Origin: an uncultured Veillonellaceae bacterium
GTDB taxonomy: Bacteria > Bacillota > Negativicutes > Veillonellales > Dialisteraceae
Length of the DNA: 44,514 bases
Reading direction: 5' to 3'
Assembly: GCA_949286115.1 (NCBI GenBank)
Contig: CASEBK010000013.1
Coordinates: forward strand, 77,677-122,190
Part shown: positions 7,941-17,683 of the stretch, in pieces
Position numbering within the stretch: position 1 is the stretch's first letter
Layout: the number at the start of each line of letters is the position of its first letter
Translations under genes and position numbers: made by a program
The notes under the pieces: model-generated
Database searches by the model: none
Told to the model about the DNA's origin: nothing
The model's input: only the letters and a program-made list of their open reading frames with translations

Positions 7941-8225
7941 TTAGTCATCCAATTTGATAATGATATGACGGATAATTTCTTCGTGGATCTTGATGACACG
8001 GTCCAGTTCTTTGATCTGTGCAGGGTCAGCCTGGAAATCGATGACCACATAGTAGCCTTCGGTCTGGTGCTTCACTTCGTAAGCAAGCTGACGCTTGCCC
8101 CATTCATCTTCCTTGTCGATGGTGCCGCCGATCTTGCCGATGGTCGCCTTGACGAGTTCCACAGCAGACTTGATCACTTCTTCGTCTGCCACGTTCACGA
8201 TGAACATGATTTCATACTTCTTCAT
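7941..8225 (-). CDS. rpsF: 30S ribosomal protein S6
   Basis: A 94-residue S6 with the typical start MKKYEIMFIVNV and the segments WGKRQLAYEVKHQTEGYYV and LDRVIKIHEEIIRHIII. It forms a heterodimer with S18. It is the first gene of the operon; the AAGGAGG ribosome binding site is adjacent to the structured leader. Confidence 0.97.
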   Translation of the reverse strand: MKKYEIMFIVNVADEEVIKSAVELVKATIGKIGGTIDKEDEWGKRQLAYEVKHQTEGYYVVIDFQADPAQIKELDRVIKIHEEIIRHIIIKLDD

Positions 8226-8329
8226 ACTGTCGCCTCCTTCTTGGCCTTATGTCCCCCGCTTCCCGGGGGCTGGAAGTGTCTAAACACATTAGACCTAAGT
8301 ATTATACACATCCCGCCCGGTAAAGGCAA
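8226..8329 (-). promoter_or_regulatory. rpsF promoter and structured 5' leader
   Basis: The promoter reads TTGCCT (8329-8324), 17 bp, TATAAT (8306-8301), so transcription should start near 8294. The ~70-nt leader begins with a perfect GTCTAA/TTAGAC hairpin (about 8278-8294). A GC-rich hairpin with CCCCC/GGGGG arms (about 8252-8269) follows. Leaders of rpsF are known to bind the S6:S18 dimer in many bacteria. That this one does so is inference: the GC-rich hairpin has a CCG in the right sort of place, but I could not compare it with a covariance model. Confidence 0.6.
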
Positions 8330-8377
8330 GAAAAATTTCCGTTCAAAAACATTTTCCCATTCAATGTACGTCCTCTA

Positions 8378-8386
8378 TGCTATAAT
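8378..8386 (+). promoter_or_regulatory. Extended -10 promoter of the GIY-YIG gene
   Basis: TGCTATAAT is an extended -10 element located about 50 bp upstream of the ATG at 8433. No good -35 is visible. Confidence 0.6.
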
Positions 8387-8432
8387 ACTTTTAAGTTAGA
8401 TCCCGTCAATAAACAGCAAAGGACTCCACCAC

Positions 8433-9305
8433 ATGACCAATCATTACATTATCAAACGCAATAACAATTCCGTAGAAATGACGAAGCCGAACAGCACGAT
8501 GCTGGTCTACAAGATTCCCTATAGGGACATCGAAATGAAGAAAATTGGCTTTTTAATTCCAAATCTATTTATCGTCTATATCCTTTTCGGGAAAAATCCC
8601 AATGGCAAAGATCGCATCTATGTGGGAAAATCCAAAAACGGTCTTGCCAATCGTCCCACTTCCCATAAAGATAAATACGATAACTGGACCACCTGCTATG
8701 TGCTGACGCAATTCAGAGAGCGGACCTTTTTTAACGACGGAACCATCCAATATCTGGAAGATACACTGAATCATCGTATCAATGAGATTGGTCTGTACTG
8801 CAACACGACGCTGTCCACCACGTCCGGCACAGCCAACAAAGACGATGAAGAATATTGCGACGACTATCTCGCCGAAGCATATAAAATGCTTGATATTCTG
8901 GGCCTTGACCTCATCACCAATTCCGAAGAAGCGAAAGCCGATGCTGAAATCGAAAACAACAAAGAAGACGTCAGTGCCCGCCAGAAAGTACCGGATGGCA
9001 TCTACAAATTTTCCAGAAAAATCAAGCGGCTCGGTGGCGTCACGCTCAAAGGCCGTATGCAAGTCAAAGACGGTGAATTTATCCTTCTTGCAGGTAGTGA
9101 TGTCGCACCGGAAAGCGGCATCGGGCTGGCCCCTAATATAGACGATCTGCGAAACTGCGCCCACGTTGAAGACGGAAAATTAATGGAAGACGTTCCCATA
9201 AACTCCCCTTCCGCCTGCGGCGAATTCATCACTGGTGCAGCATGCAACGGCTGGACGAACTGGAAAACAGAAGACGGCAACCCCATTAACATATACAAAA
9301 GATAA
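8433..9305 (+). CDS. GIY-YIG domain protein with C-terminal DUF4357
   Basis: A 290-residue protein. The N-terminal half carries a GIY-YIG nuclease core: VYI (48-50) and YVGKS (63-67) stand for the two name motifs, followed by a likely catalytic Arg (R74) in LANRP and a Glu (E109) in YLED. The C-terminal ~100 residues match the DUF4357 pattern: a GEFILLAGS strand, then SPSACGEFITG, then NGWTNWK. Such proteins are often found near restriction-modification or defence genes, but none is adjacent here. Base composition is clearly AT-richer than the flanking operons, which suggests recent acquisition. An AAAGGA ribosome binding site precedes the ATG. DNA cleavage is inferred from the conserved residues; the biological target is unknown. 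Confidence 0.8.
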   Translation: MTNHYIIKRNNNSVEMTKPNSTMLVYKIPYRDIEMKKIGFLIPNLFIVYILFGKNPNGKDRIYVGKSKNGLANRPTSHKDKYDNWTTCYVLTQFRERTFFNDGTIQYLEDTLNHRINEIGLYCNTTLSTTSGTANKDDEEYCDDYLAEAYKMLDILGLDLITNSEEAKADAEIENNKEDVSARQKVPDGIYKFSRKIKRLGGVTLKGRMQVKDGEFILLAGSDVAPESGIGLAPNIDDLRNCAHVEDGKLMEDVPINSPSACGEFITGAACNGWTNWKTEDGNPINIYKR

Positions 9306-9313
9306 CGATTGCC

Positions 9314-9384
9314 AAAAGCCCGGAAAGGTGCTCCCTCCAGGCTTTTCTAATGCAATGACCTCTGACTGAGAGGTCTTATTTTTT
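9314..9384 (+). terminator. Two tandem terminators after the GIY-YIG gene
   Basis: A first stem with AAAAGCC/GGCTTTT arms (9314-9346) is followed by a compact GACCTCT/AGAGGTC hairpin (9357-9375) and a T-rich tail. Confidence 0.75.
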
Positions 9385-9391
9385 GCTTCAT

Positions 9392-9423
9392 ATAAAAAAG
9401 ATCCCGGAATTTCTTCCGGGATG
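9392..9423 (-). terminator. Terminator of the MATE exporter gene
   Basis: A perfect ATCCCGGAA/TTCCGGGAT stem with a 4-base loop (9401-9422) is followed on the minus strand by U6. Confidence 0.9.
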
Positions 9424-9434
9424 CGAGAGAGGCA

Positions 9435-10736
9435 TCACGCTGCGGACTGTGCGAAGGGCGCGCGGGGGCGGGCGCGGAGCCAGAGGGCGAGGATGGCTGC
9501 GGCGATGCGGGCGAAAGTCACGCTCCACCAGACCATGACGGTCCCGCCGAGGGGCGCGAGGACGAGGGCGAAGAGGGCAAGGAACACCGGCTCGGCGTAG
9601 GAGAGGCACTGTGCGGCACGGCTCTCTCCCGCCGCATAGAAGGACGCGGCGGCCACGCGGTTCACCGCGATGAAGGGCAGCGAAGCGATGAAGATGGGAT
9701 ATGCCTCTTCGGCGGCCCGCGCTGCTTCGGCGGACACGCCCATGAAGAGGCTCACCGTTTCGCCGTACTGCCAGAAGAGGGCGCCGCTCCCCGAGGCCAG
9801 AACGAGCGCAAAGACGACGGCCCGCCGCTCCGTGCGCCGCACGGCTACCCCGTCGCGCCGTCCGCAGGCAAGGCTCATGAGGGGCTGGCTCCCTTCGCCT
9901 ACGCCCTGCAGCGCCAGATAAACGATGCAGATCGCATAGGCGATGACCGCGTACACCGCCACGGCAAAGGGCCCGCCATAGGAAGCGGTGAAGCCGTTCA
10001 CGAGGACGAGGGAGATATTGGGCGTCATGGCAAGGCCGAAGGGCCCCGCGCCCACGGCGAGGATGTCCCGCCAGAGCCGCTGCGCGCCGCCCGTCACGGC
10101 CAGCTCCAACGCCCCTGCACGGAAGAGGAGCCCCGCGCCGAGGAGGGCCGCGGCGCCCTGCCCGAGAATGGTGGCGAAGGCCGCGCCGGTCATGCCCCCG
10201 TCCATTTCCCACACGAACCAGTAGTCGAGAAAAATATTCAGGCCGAAGCCGGTCACCATGACGGCCGCCGCCGAGAGAGACCCCGCGCGGTTCCGCAGGA
10301 GAGGCACGAGGCCCACGCCGAGGATCTGAAGAGCCCCGCCGGCGGTGATGACTCGGTTGTACTCCGTGCCGAGCGCAAGCAGCGGACCTTCCGCGCCCAT
10401 CGCGCGCAGCAGGGGCTCCGCTGTCACGTAGAGCGCCAACGAGAGCGCCGCACCCGCGAGGAGAAGGAGCCGCAGCGCCGCCGCCCCGTAGGCTCGAGCC
10501 CGCGCCGTATCACCCCGGCCGACAGCAAGGGAGTAATGCACCGCTCCGCCCATGCCGATCCCCGCGCCCACCGCTTCGAGAAGCGCCGTCACAGGATAGG
10601 CGAAGTTGATGGCCGAGAGCCCCGCGTCGCCGATGCGGTTGCCCACAAAAAAACCGTCGGCGATCGCATAAACGCCGGAGAGCGTCAGCGCGAGCACCGA
10701 TGGCACCACGTAGTACAGAAAGGTCCGATAAGACAT
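9435..10736 (-). CDS. MATE family multidrug/cation antiporter
   Basis: Predicted inner-membrane efflux protein of the MatE superfamily (DinF/NorM/MepA-like), 433 residues with about 12 hydrophobic helices in two MatE halves. Recognisable are the start YVVPSVLALTLSGVYAIADGFFVGNRIGD and the second-half QGVGEGSQPLMSLACG segment around 275-290, typical of the MepA-like subgroup. I start it at ATG 10736, which has a GAGGAGGAA ribosome binding site; a much longer frame upstream runs through the MarR gene and is not real. It lies 11 bp after the MarR gene on the same strand, so its expression is probably controlled by that regulator. Confidence 0.88.
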   Translation of the reverse strand: MSYRTFLYYVVPSVLALTLSGVYAIADGFFVGNRIGDAGLSAINFAYPVTALLEAVGAGIGMGGAVHYSLAVGRGDTARARAYGAAALRLLLLAGAALSLALYVTAEPLLRAMGAEGPLLALGTEYNRVITAGGALQILGVGLVPLLRNRAGSLSAAAVMVTGFGLNIFLDYWFVWEMDGGMTGAAFATILGQGAAALLGAGLLFRAGALELAVTGGAQRLWRDILAVGAGPFGLAMTPNISLVLVNGFTASYGGPFAVAVYAVIAYAICIVYLALQGVGEGSQPLMSLACGRRDGVAVRRTERRAVVFALVLASGSGALFWQYGETVSLFMGVSAEAARAAEEAYPIFIASLPFIAVNRVAAASFYAAGESRAAQCLSYAEPVFLALFALVLAPLGGTVMVWWSVTFARIAAAILALWLRARPRAPFAQSAA

Positions 10737-10747
10737 GGTTCCTCCTC

Positions 10748-11185
10748 TCATCCGAGCTGTGACAGTTCTTTCGCAAAGAGGACGTTGAACAGGTCGGACG
10801 TCTCTTTCATCGCTTCGAGACGCTCCGGCCCGATGAGGCGAAAGACTTTCTCTTCCATGGCGTGCAGCGGCCCAATGATATCCTCTGCATACCGTCGCCC
10901 CGCCTCGGTGAAGGTGATGACTTTCCGCCGCCGATCCGCGCCGTCCGGTCCGAGCACGAGAAGTCTCGCCTCGCGGAAGCGGCGCACCACCTGATTTACG
11001 GTCTGCTTCGTGAGCTCGCCCTGAAGCGCCACCTCCCGCTGGGTGAGCGCCCCGCTGCCTTCGAGCACGTACAGCACCATGAGCTCGCTGTACGTGATGC
11101 CCCGCTTCTCCGCATACCGCCCGTAGAGCGCCGTCCCCTGCGCCCACGACAGGTACAACCCACTGATCGTATCCATTCGTTCCAT
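10748..11185 (-). CDS. MarR family transcriptional regulator
   Basis: A 145-residue winged-helix regulator. The recognition region TQREVALQGELTKQTVNQVVRRF and the wing DGADRRRKVITFTEAGRRY are clear. I prefer ATG 11185 (ribosome binding site GAGGAGAGAC) over an ATG at 11218, because the latter lies inside the promoter -10. It is co-transcribed with the MATE gene downstream, the usual arrangement for an efflux repressor. A 20-bp inverted repeat covers the promoter and is a likely self-operator. Confidence 0.88.
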   Translation of the reverse strand: MERMDTISGLYLSWAQGTALYGRYAEKRGITYSELMVLYVLEGSGALTQREVALQGELTKQTVNQVVRRFREARLLVLGPDGADRRRKVITFTEAGRRYAEDIIGPLHAMEEKVFRLIGPERLEAMKETSDLFNVLFAKELSQLG

Positions 11186-11216
11186 CGTCTCTCCTCGTTT
11201 CGTCCTTGTTTTTACC

Positions 11217-11239
11217 ATTATAGTCTATTTTTATACTAT
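11217..11239 (-). promoter_or_regulatory. marR-MATE promoter with overlapping operator palindrome
   Basis: TATAAT (11222-11217) is the -10. It is overlapped by a 20-bp inverted repeat at 11220-11239 with arms ATAGTcTA and TAtACTAT, which fits a MarR dimer site for autorepression. The -35 is poor. Confidence 0.6.
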
Positions 11240-11439
11240 CTGCCACAAAGAAATGCCATACCATGATGGCCATGAAAGGCCCTACTTCTTCATGAAATGC
11301 TTCTCCATCCGCCCGCGGTCTGCGGGGCCCTCCCTCTCCTGCGATGAGAGCTCTCCCTGCCCCGCTTGTGCCCGCATGCTGCCCATGATACGATGAAGAA
11401 AACAACGGTCCGCGGCACGGCCGCAGAAAGGAGCCCCTC

Positions 11440-11760
11440 ATGAGCGAACGTTCTGAATTTACCGGAGGCGTCCTCGCCTGTCTCTTCTTTTCTCTGCTCT
11501 TTTTCCTCTCCGTCACGTTCACCTTTTCCCTCACCTTCCCCTGGGTGTACGCCGCCTTCGAACGGTGGATGGCGCGGAACACCGTCATCGACGGCCGTCC
11601 CCTCGTCTTCGTGGGCACCGGCGGCGACCTCTTCTGGCATTACCTCCTGTGGCTCATCCTCACGGTCGTGACCTTCGGCATCTACGGCTTCTGGCTCTTC
11701 ATCAAGCTCACCGCCTGGAAAGTGCGCCACACGCACTTCGCCGATACGTACCGCCCCTGA
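11440..11760 (+). CDS. DUF898-like (YjgN-type) membrane protein
   Basis: A 106-residue small membrane protein with two hydrophobic stretches: residues about 8-36, and about 65-92 containing DLFWHYLLWLILTVVTFGIYGFWLFIKLTAWKVRHTHF. The second resembles the repeat unit of DUF898/YjgN proteins, of which this would be a single-unit version. The function is unknown. The ATG follows GAAAGGAG. It is a single gene, convergent with groEL. A frame on the opposite strand (11290-11790) is judged to be a shadow. Confidence 0.7.
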   Translation: MSERSEFTGGVLACLFFSLLFFLSVTFTFSLTFPWVYAAFERWMARNTVIDGRPLVFVGTGGDLFWHYLLWLILTVVTFGIYGFWLFIKLTAWKVRHTHFADTYRP

Positions 11761-11776
11761 TCCGTTTTTCTCACGC

Positions 11777-11809
11777 AAAAAGCACCGCACATTTCTGTAC
11801 GGTGCTTTT
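11777..11809. terminator. Bidirectional terminator between DUF898 gene and groEL
   Basis: An AAAAGCACCG/CGGTGCTTTT stem with A/T flanks lies between convergent genes. Confidence 0.88.
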
Positions 11810-11850
11810 CTGTTATCTATTTATGGATGGAAATCTCGCCTGTCAGCGGA

Positions 11851-13503
<1,653 letters not shown>

Positions 13504-13510
13504 TCAAATC

Positions 13511-13792
13511 TCAGAATACGCAGAGGATATCCCGTTCGGTGATGAGCAGATAATGCTTGCCGCCTTCGTCGATATCCGTGCCGGAATATTTCGCAAAGAG
13601 CACTTCATCGCCCACTTTGACTTCCATGGGGATACGCTGACCATTGTCATTGTACTTGCCTTCGCCCACGGCGACGACCGTCCCTTTCTGGGACTTTTTC
13701 TGAGCTGTATCGGGCAGCAGGATGCCGCCTTTCGTCTTGGTTTCTTCTTCTTTTACTTCAATCAGAACGCGATCTGCTAATGGTTTTAACAT
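13511..13792 (-). CDS. groES: 10 kDa co-chaperonin GroES
   Basis: A 93-residue GroES with the start [17 protein letters not shown], the mobile loop [13 protein letters not shown] (residues about 20-32) and [15 protein letters not shown]. It is the first gene of groESL. The GGAGG ribosome binding site lies directly downstream of the CIRCE element. Confidence 0.98.
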   Translation of the reverse strand: MLKPLADRVLIEVKEEETKTKGGILLPDTAQKKSQKGTVVAVGEGKYNDNGQRIPMEVKVGDEVLFAKYSGTDIDEGGKHYLLITERDILCVF

Positions 13793-13813
13793 TTCGACTC
13801 CTCCTTTTAATTA

Positions 13814-13880
13814 TTAGCACTCACTCGCATCGAGTGCTAACTCACATTCTTATCATACACAAAGCCCTGCAAAAATGCAA
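13814..13880 (-). promoter_or_regulatory. groESL promoter with CIRCE operator
   Basis: The promoter is TTGCAT (13880-13875), 17 bp, TATGAT (13857-13852). The CIRCE inverted repeat follows at 13814-13840, with perfect 9-base arms TTAGCACTC and GAGTGCTAA and a 9-base spacer. This is the known HrcA repressor site, so groESL should be heat-inducible through HrcA. Confidence 0.96.
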
Positions 13881-13921
13881 GGGTCCGCGCAAAAAAATTC
13901 AGAAAATTTCCCACAGGGGCG

Positions 13922-13950
13922 CAAAAAAAAGACGGCCCCGAAGAGCCGCC
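13922..13950 (-). terminator. Terminator of the AsmA-like gene
   Basis: A GGCGGCTC-TTCG-GGGCCGTC stem is followed on the minus strand by U8. Confidence 0.88.
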
Positions 13951-15273
13951 TCAGTAGACGCGGGACGTGCTGCCGGAGAGCGCATCCATGAGATAGATGG
14001 GACCGAGATGCACATGGCCGTCCTCGATGGTGAAGGCGTTCGTCGTGACGTCCCCCATGGCCAGCGAGATCACCACGTCCCGGATGGTGATCCGATCCCC
14101 TTCGCGGTCAAAAGCGCCGGTGATCTTTTCGAAGGGCAGGAGGTGATACTTCCCCTCGCCGGAGACGAAGGTGCCCCACGCCTCCGGCGGCCCGCTGCCG
14201 TCGCCCGCCAGATGCATGTCCAGCTCCACCTCGCAGCGGAGACGCAGATCCCGCGCGGCCAGCCCGCCCCGGAGCTGATGACCGCGGATCTCCGCCGTCC
14301 ACGTACGCCGGTCCAGATCGAACTCGCCCCGGCCCTCCACCGTGCCGCCGTACACTTCGCCCTTCACGTCCGACACGGAAAGGCCGCCGTCTTCATAGTG
14401 GAAATCGCCGGTGAGCTTCGTGAAGCGCAGCGCCGGCACGGAGAGCACGGGGATGGAGAGCTGCCCCTCGATGACCGGCCGGGCCACGGGACCCTCCACG
14501 CGGGCGGAGAGCGAGACCGGGTCATCGATGTCGAGACCCGCGCCGAGAGACGACGGCCGGCATCCCGAAATGGAGAGCGCCATGTCGCAGGAGGGACGCC
14601 GCTCCGTGAAATCCACCACGCCGTGCAGCGCGAGCCGCTCCGCCGCCACCGTCCCTTCGAACGGCCCTGTCAGGAGATCGATCTCCATGCGGCGCTTCGT
14701 ATCCGCATCGAGCCGCAGGTCCACGTGCTCCAGCCGGAAATGGCGGTCCGGCGACTCCGCTTCGATGGTGCCGTCCCGAAACGTCACGCGGCAGTCGAAG
14801 AGGCGGTTGCCCGCCGCGCCGGTGAGCCGGATGGGGCCGAGCCCCGCCTCCTGCCGTTCCTTCCTGCCGGGCTTCACATAGAGGGGCCGCATGCGTTCAT
14901 CGAAGAAGAGATGCACATAGGCTTTCTCCATATCCACATCCGTGACGCTCATCGTCCCGATATGCCCCGTCACCACGTCCCACGGCTTCACGTGGAAACG
15001 CACGGAGGGAATGTCCGCCAGCACCGTGCCATCGTCCATCGTCCACCGGATGCCATCGGCCTCCACGTCGCCCAGAAAATCCGCGCGGATGGCCTCGGCG
15101 GTGACGCGCCCCGGGAAGAGATCGCGCTCCTCCATGGCCCGCGCAAAGAGAGCCTCCGCCCGCATAGAGAGGAAGACGCACGCGCCGAAAAAGAGCATCG
15201 CCAGCAGCACCGCCGCCGATGCCTTCCGCACCAGCCCCCGCCGATGCCGTCCGAACCAGTTCTGCGCTCCCAT
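13951..15273 (-). CDS. AsmA/TamB-like periplasmic protein
   Basis: A 440-residue protein anchored by one N-terminal membrane helix (residues about 17-36, preceded by a basic stretch). The remainder is periplasmic and beta-rich, with recurrent patterns of the AsmA/TamB/DUF748 kind, for example VRFHVKPWDVVTGHIGTMSV, GEFDLDRRTW and the late SGEGKYHLLPFEKITGAF. Proteins of this class bridge the inner and outer membranes and are linked to phospholipid transport or outer membrane assembly. That role fits a diderm Firmicute, but the assignment is by pattern, not by a clear signature. The ATG 15273 has AAGGAGGGG upstream. The gene lies just beyond the repeat flanking the inserted-looking M20-yjiHG module. 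Confidence 0.65.
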   Translation of the reverse strand: MGAQNWFGRHRRGLVRKASAAVLLAMLFFGACVFLSMRAEALFARAMEERDLFPGRVTAEAIRADFLGDVEADGIRWTMDDGTVLADIPSVRFHVKPWDVVTGHIGTMSVTDVDMEKAYVHLFFDERMRPLYVKPGRKERQEAGLGPIRLTGAAGNRLFDCRVTFRDGTIEAESPDRHFRLEHVDLRLDADTKRRMEIDLLTGPFEGTVAAERLALHGVVDFTERRPSCDMALSISGCRPSSLGAGLDIDDPVSLSARVEGPVARPVIEGQLSIPVLSVPALRFTKLTGDFHYEDGGLSVSDVKGEVYGGTVEGRGEFDLDRRTWTAEIRGHQLRGGLAARDLRLRCEVELDMHLAGDGSGPPEAWGTFVSGEGKYHLLPFEKITGAFDREGDRITIRDVVISLAMGDVTTNAFTIEDGHVHLGPIYLMDALSGSTSRVY

Positions 15274-15301
15274 GGCCCCTCCTTTCCGTTTCTTTCATTC
15301 T

Positions 15302-15351
15302 AACATGCAAAAAAAACTGCGCGCCCACAGAGGGTACGCAGTTTACTGTTT
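15302..15351 (-). repeat. Direct repeat copy A containing a terminator
   Basis: A 50-bp sequence nearly identical (one small indel in the A tract) to 17838-17888. On the minus strand it forms an AAACTGCG/CGCAGTTT hairpin with an inner CCC/GGG stem, followed by U7-8: a terminator downstream of yjiG copy 2. It also includes a few bases beyond the U tract, so the identity exceeds what termination requires. Confidence 0.9.
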
Positions 15352-15365
15352 GTTTCAAACTCATC

Positions 15366-15866
15366 TCAGGCGATCCCCATCGCCATCAACACGAAGCGCA
15401 TCATGAGCATGACCACTACCGCATCGATGAGCGGCGTTACGAGAAGCACCGGATAGTACAGCGCCCGCACTTTACAGACGAGCACGACCCGCGCGAAATG
15501 TCCGATGAGCGTGCCCATGGTAATGCACGCGGGAAACAGGATCGTCGCCTGCGCCGCGGTGATAGTCCCCGCCGCATAGAGCGACGCCGCGGCCGCCGCG
15601 CCTGCCGCTTTGGCAAAGAACGCCGCGAGGAGCACGACGGATGCTTCACCGGGCAGACCGAAGATGCCCATCACAGGACCGAGCGCCGCGCCGATGAGGG
15701 GCATCACGCCTGCCAGCTGAAGAAACGCGATGAGCGCATATGCCATCACCATGGCCGGCGCGATGAGCTCGACACCGATGTAGAATCCCTTCTTTGCGCC
15801 CCGCATGAAGTACTCAGGCGCAGATAATTTCTTCTCCCCCTCTGCCGTCTTTGCTTCCGCCATCAT
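15366..15866 (-). CDS. yjiG: YjiG family membrane protein, copy 2
   Basis: A 166-residue polytopic membrane protein of the same family as 1288-1800, sharing MRGAKKGFYIGVELIAPAMVMAYA and GPVMGIFGLPGEASVVLL. Overall it looks only moderately similar, so this is not a recent duplication. The Met-Met start at 15866 overlaps the stop of yjiH by 4 bp (ATGA), with GGAGG just upstream. It is the last gene of an M20-yjiH-yjiG operon ending in repeat copy A. The role is unknown; transport linked to the M20 enzyme is inferred. Confidence 0.8.
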   Translation of the reverse strand: MMAEAKTAEGEKKLSAPEYFMRGAKKGFYIGVELIAPAMVMAYALIAFLQLAGVMPLIGAALGPVMGIFGLPGEASVVLLAAFFAKAAGAAAAASLYAAGTITAAQATILFPACITMGTLIGHFARVVLVCKVRALYYPVLLVTPLIDAVVVMLMMRFVLMAMGIA

Positions 15867-16513
15867 GCCGCCTCCTCTTCTGCCTTATGCTTCCGGTGAT
15901 AATATTTCAAATAAAACCGAATGATGTTTGCACCCATGACCTTAACGATGAAGATCATCCCGATGACAGCCCCCACCGGAACGACCGAGATCGCCACGAG
16001 CGGAGCGCCGGCTGCGATAGTATTACTCACTACGCCGGAGCCCGCGTATTGATACGCCGCGAAGATCGTCCTTTCATCATCGGTGATCATGCCCGCTTCG
16101 TACATATCCTTCGTCATAAAAGCGCCCACGTCGGAGCTGGTAAAGCTCGATACGAAGGCAAGGCCCGTCACGCCGGGAATGCCCATGAGCGGATGAAGCA
16201 GCGGATGAAAGAGCTTTTCCGCCGCACGGAGCGCGCCCATATTCTCACATACTTCGATGAGGCCCTGCGCCAGCATGATCGTGGGAATCAGCGTGAGCGC
16301 CACCACGAGCCCCTCGCGGGCCCCGACGCCGCCCACGCCCTGCAATGCCACTTTCGCTCCGTCGGAATGCCCAAACTGTCCGACGAGAGAATTGAGATCG
16401 AACGCTCTCATGAAATTATCCTGCCCCGCACAGAGACCGGAGAAGGAGATGATCAGGAAAAGAAGAGATACCCAACCTTTCCAAGTCACTTTTTCTTCTT
16501 TTTGATGCTCCAT
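15863..16513 (-). CDS. yjiH: YjiH family membrane protein, copy 2
   Basis: A 216-residue membrane protein with the YjiH landmarks QGVGGVGAREGLVVALTLIPT (about 57-77), GALRAAEKLFHPLLHPLMGIPG and YAGSGVVSNT. It starts at 16513, 15 bp after the M20 gene, and overlaps yjiG by 4 bp. In this copy the peptidase gene is in the same operon, not divergent, which strengthens the functional link. Confidence 0.8.
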   Translation of the reverse strand: MEHQKEEKVTWKGWVSLLFLIISFSGLCAGQDNFMRAFDLNSLVGQFGHSDGAKVALQGVGGVGAREGLVVALTLIPTIMLAQGLIEVCENMGALRAAEKLFHPLLHPLMGIPGVTGLAFVSSFTSSDVGAFMTKDMYEAGMITDDERTIFAAYQYAGSGVVSNTIAAGAPLVAISVVPVGAVIGMIFIVKVMGANIIRFYLKYYHRKHKAEEEAA

Positions 16514-16528
16514 AGCTGTTTTTCCACC

Positions 16529-17683
16529 TTACAGTTTTACAAGACACGTAAGAAGCAGTTTTTCTCTCTCTACAATGGAAGACTCCTCTGCCCATTCACG
16601 TACCGTATGATTGAATTCGCCCTTTACGCCCATCGCGCAGAGCGTCGGAATGCCTTCCATGGTGAGGTAGGCAGAGTCGCTGCCGCCGCCGCAGGCGATC
16701 GGCTTCATCGCGGGCAGTCCCGCTTTCTGCGCCTCTTCATTGGCCCGTTCAAACAGTTTTTCCGACCCTTCGATGCGCTCCATGGCCGGCACGAGCACCG
16801 TCCGCTCATATTTTGTCGTCGTGTGGTCAATGTACGTCTTCTTCGCGATCTCTTCGAAACCCTTTTCGACACGCGCCAGCCCGGCCATGGTGCGGAACCG
16901 TACATCTACAATGCACCATGCATGCTCCGGCACAGCATTTGCTACCGTACCGCCCCCGATGACACCTACGTTTACCGTCGTCCCTTCCGCGAAATCAGTG
17001 AGCGCTTCCATATCAAGGATTTTATGTGCCAGTTCCTTCACCGCACTCCGACCATCTTCCGGATTGTTGCCCGCGTGTGCACCCACGCCGTCAATATCCC
17101 AACGATAGCGACAGCACCCTTTACGCTCTACGACGATGCCATCATCGATGAAGCCGGTCTCCATATTGAAGCCCATCACGGCGCCTTTCACTTCTTTCAG
17201 ATAATCTGCGCCCGCATCTGACTTGCCGTGCCCCACTTCCTCATCCCCGGCAAGAATGACTTTGATGGGATAGCGGTCATATCCTGCTTCGATGAGGAAT
17301 TTCACCGCATACATGAGAATCGTCACGCCGCCCTTCATGTCGAGAGCACCGGGACCAGTCACCCGTCCATCTTTTACCGTAAATGGCCGTGCAGCCGCCG
17401 TACCATCCGCAAAGACGGTATCCATATGGCCGGTCAGTACGATAAAAGGCTTTGTCATATCCCCATATTCAGCGACGAGCATATTCCCCGCCTTCTCATA
17501 CTCATGAAAACGGACTTTGCACCCTGCTGCTTCAAGGAATGCACGGATATCCTGCCCCACTGCATCAATACCGGCTTTGTTGTCCGAGCCGCAGTCACGG
17601 TCCACCAGCATACGCCACGTTTCCATCATGGCCGGCTTTGCCGCCTCTGCCTGCTGAAACAGGTCCTGAAGAGTTTTATTCAT
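16529..17683 (-). CDS. M20 family metallopeptidase (carboxypeptidase G2/ArgE-like)
   Basis: A 384-residue zinc peptidase or deacylase. Metal and catalytic landmarks: LTGHMDTVF (H and D near 85-87), GPGALDMKGG (bridging D near 115), AGDEEVG (catalytic and metal Glu pair near 145-146), NMETG, and a C-terminal GEFNHTVREWA (metal His near 360). The central dimerisation domain contains GVGAHAGNNPEDG. No signal peptide is present, so it should be cytoplasmic. It is the first gene of the M20-yjiH-yjiG operon and visibly AT-richer than its neighbours. A glutamyl- or acyl-amino-acid substrate is plausible by family. It belongs to a different M20 subgroup from the enzyme at 2802. Confidence 0.85.
   Translation of the reverse strand: MNKTLQDLFQQAEAAKPAMMETWRMLVDRDCGSDNKAGIDAVGQDIRAFLEAAGCKVRFHEYEKAGNMLVAEYGDMTKPFIVLTGHMDTVFADGTAAARPFTVKDGRVTGPGALDMKGGVTILMYAVKFLIEAGYDRYPIKVILAGDEEVGHGKSDAGADYLKEVKGAVMGFNMETGFIDDGIVVERKGCCRYRWDIDGVGAHAGNNPEDGRSAVKELAHKILDMEALTDFAEGTTVNVGVIGGGTVANAVPEHAWCIVDVRFRTMAGLARVEKGFEEIAKKTYIDHTTTKYERTVLVPAMERIEGSEKLFERANEEAQKAGLPAMKPIACGGGSDSAYLTMEGIPTLCAMGVKGEFNHTVREWAEESSIVEREKLLLTCLVKL

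Noticed and set aside
9435..11618. 727-residue minus-strand frame fusing upstream sequence to the MATE protein
   Set aside because: The first part is out of frame with the MarR gene and has no family features; the MATE protein has its own start and ribosome binding site at 10736.
11290..11790. 166-residue minus-strand frame rich in Glu, Gly and Asp
   Set aside because: It is the antisense of the DUF898-like gene, which has a ribosome binding site and membrane helices; the minus-strand frame runs through a terminator and has no family features.
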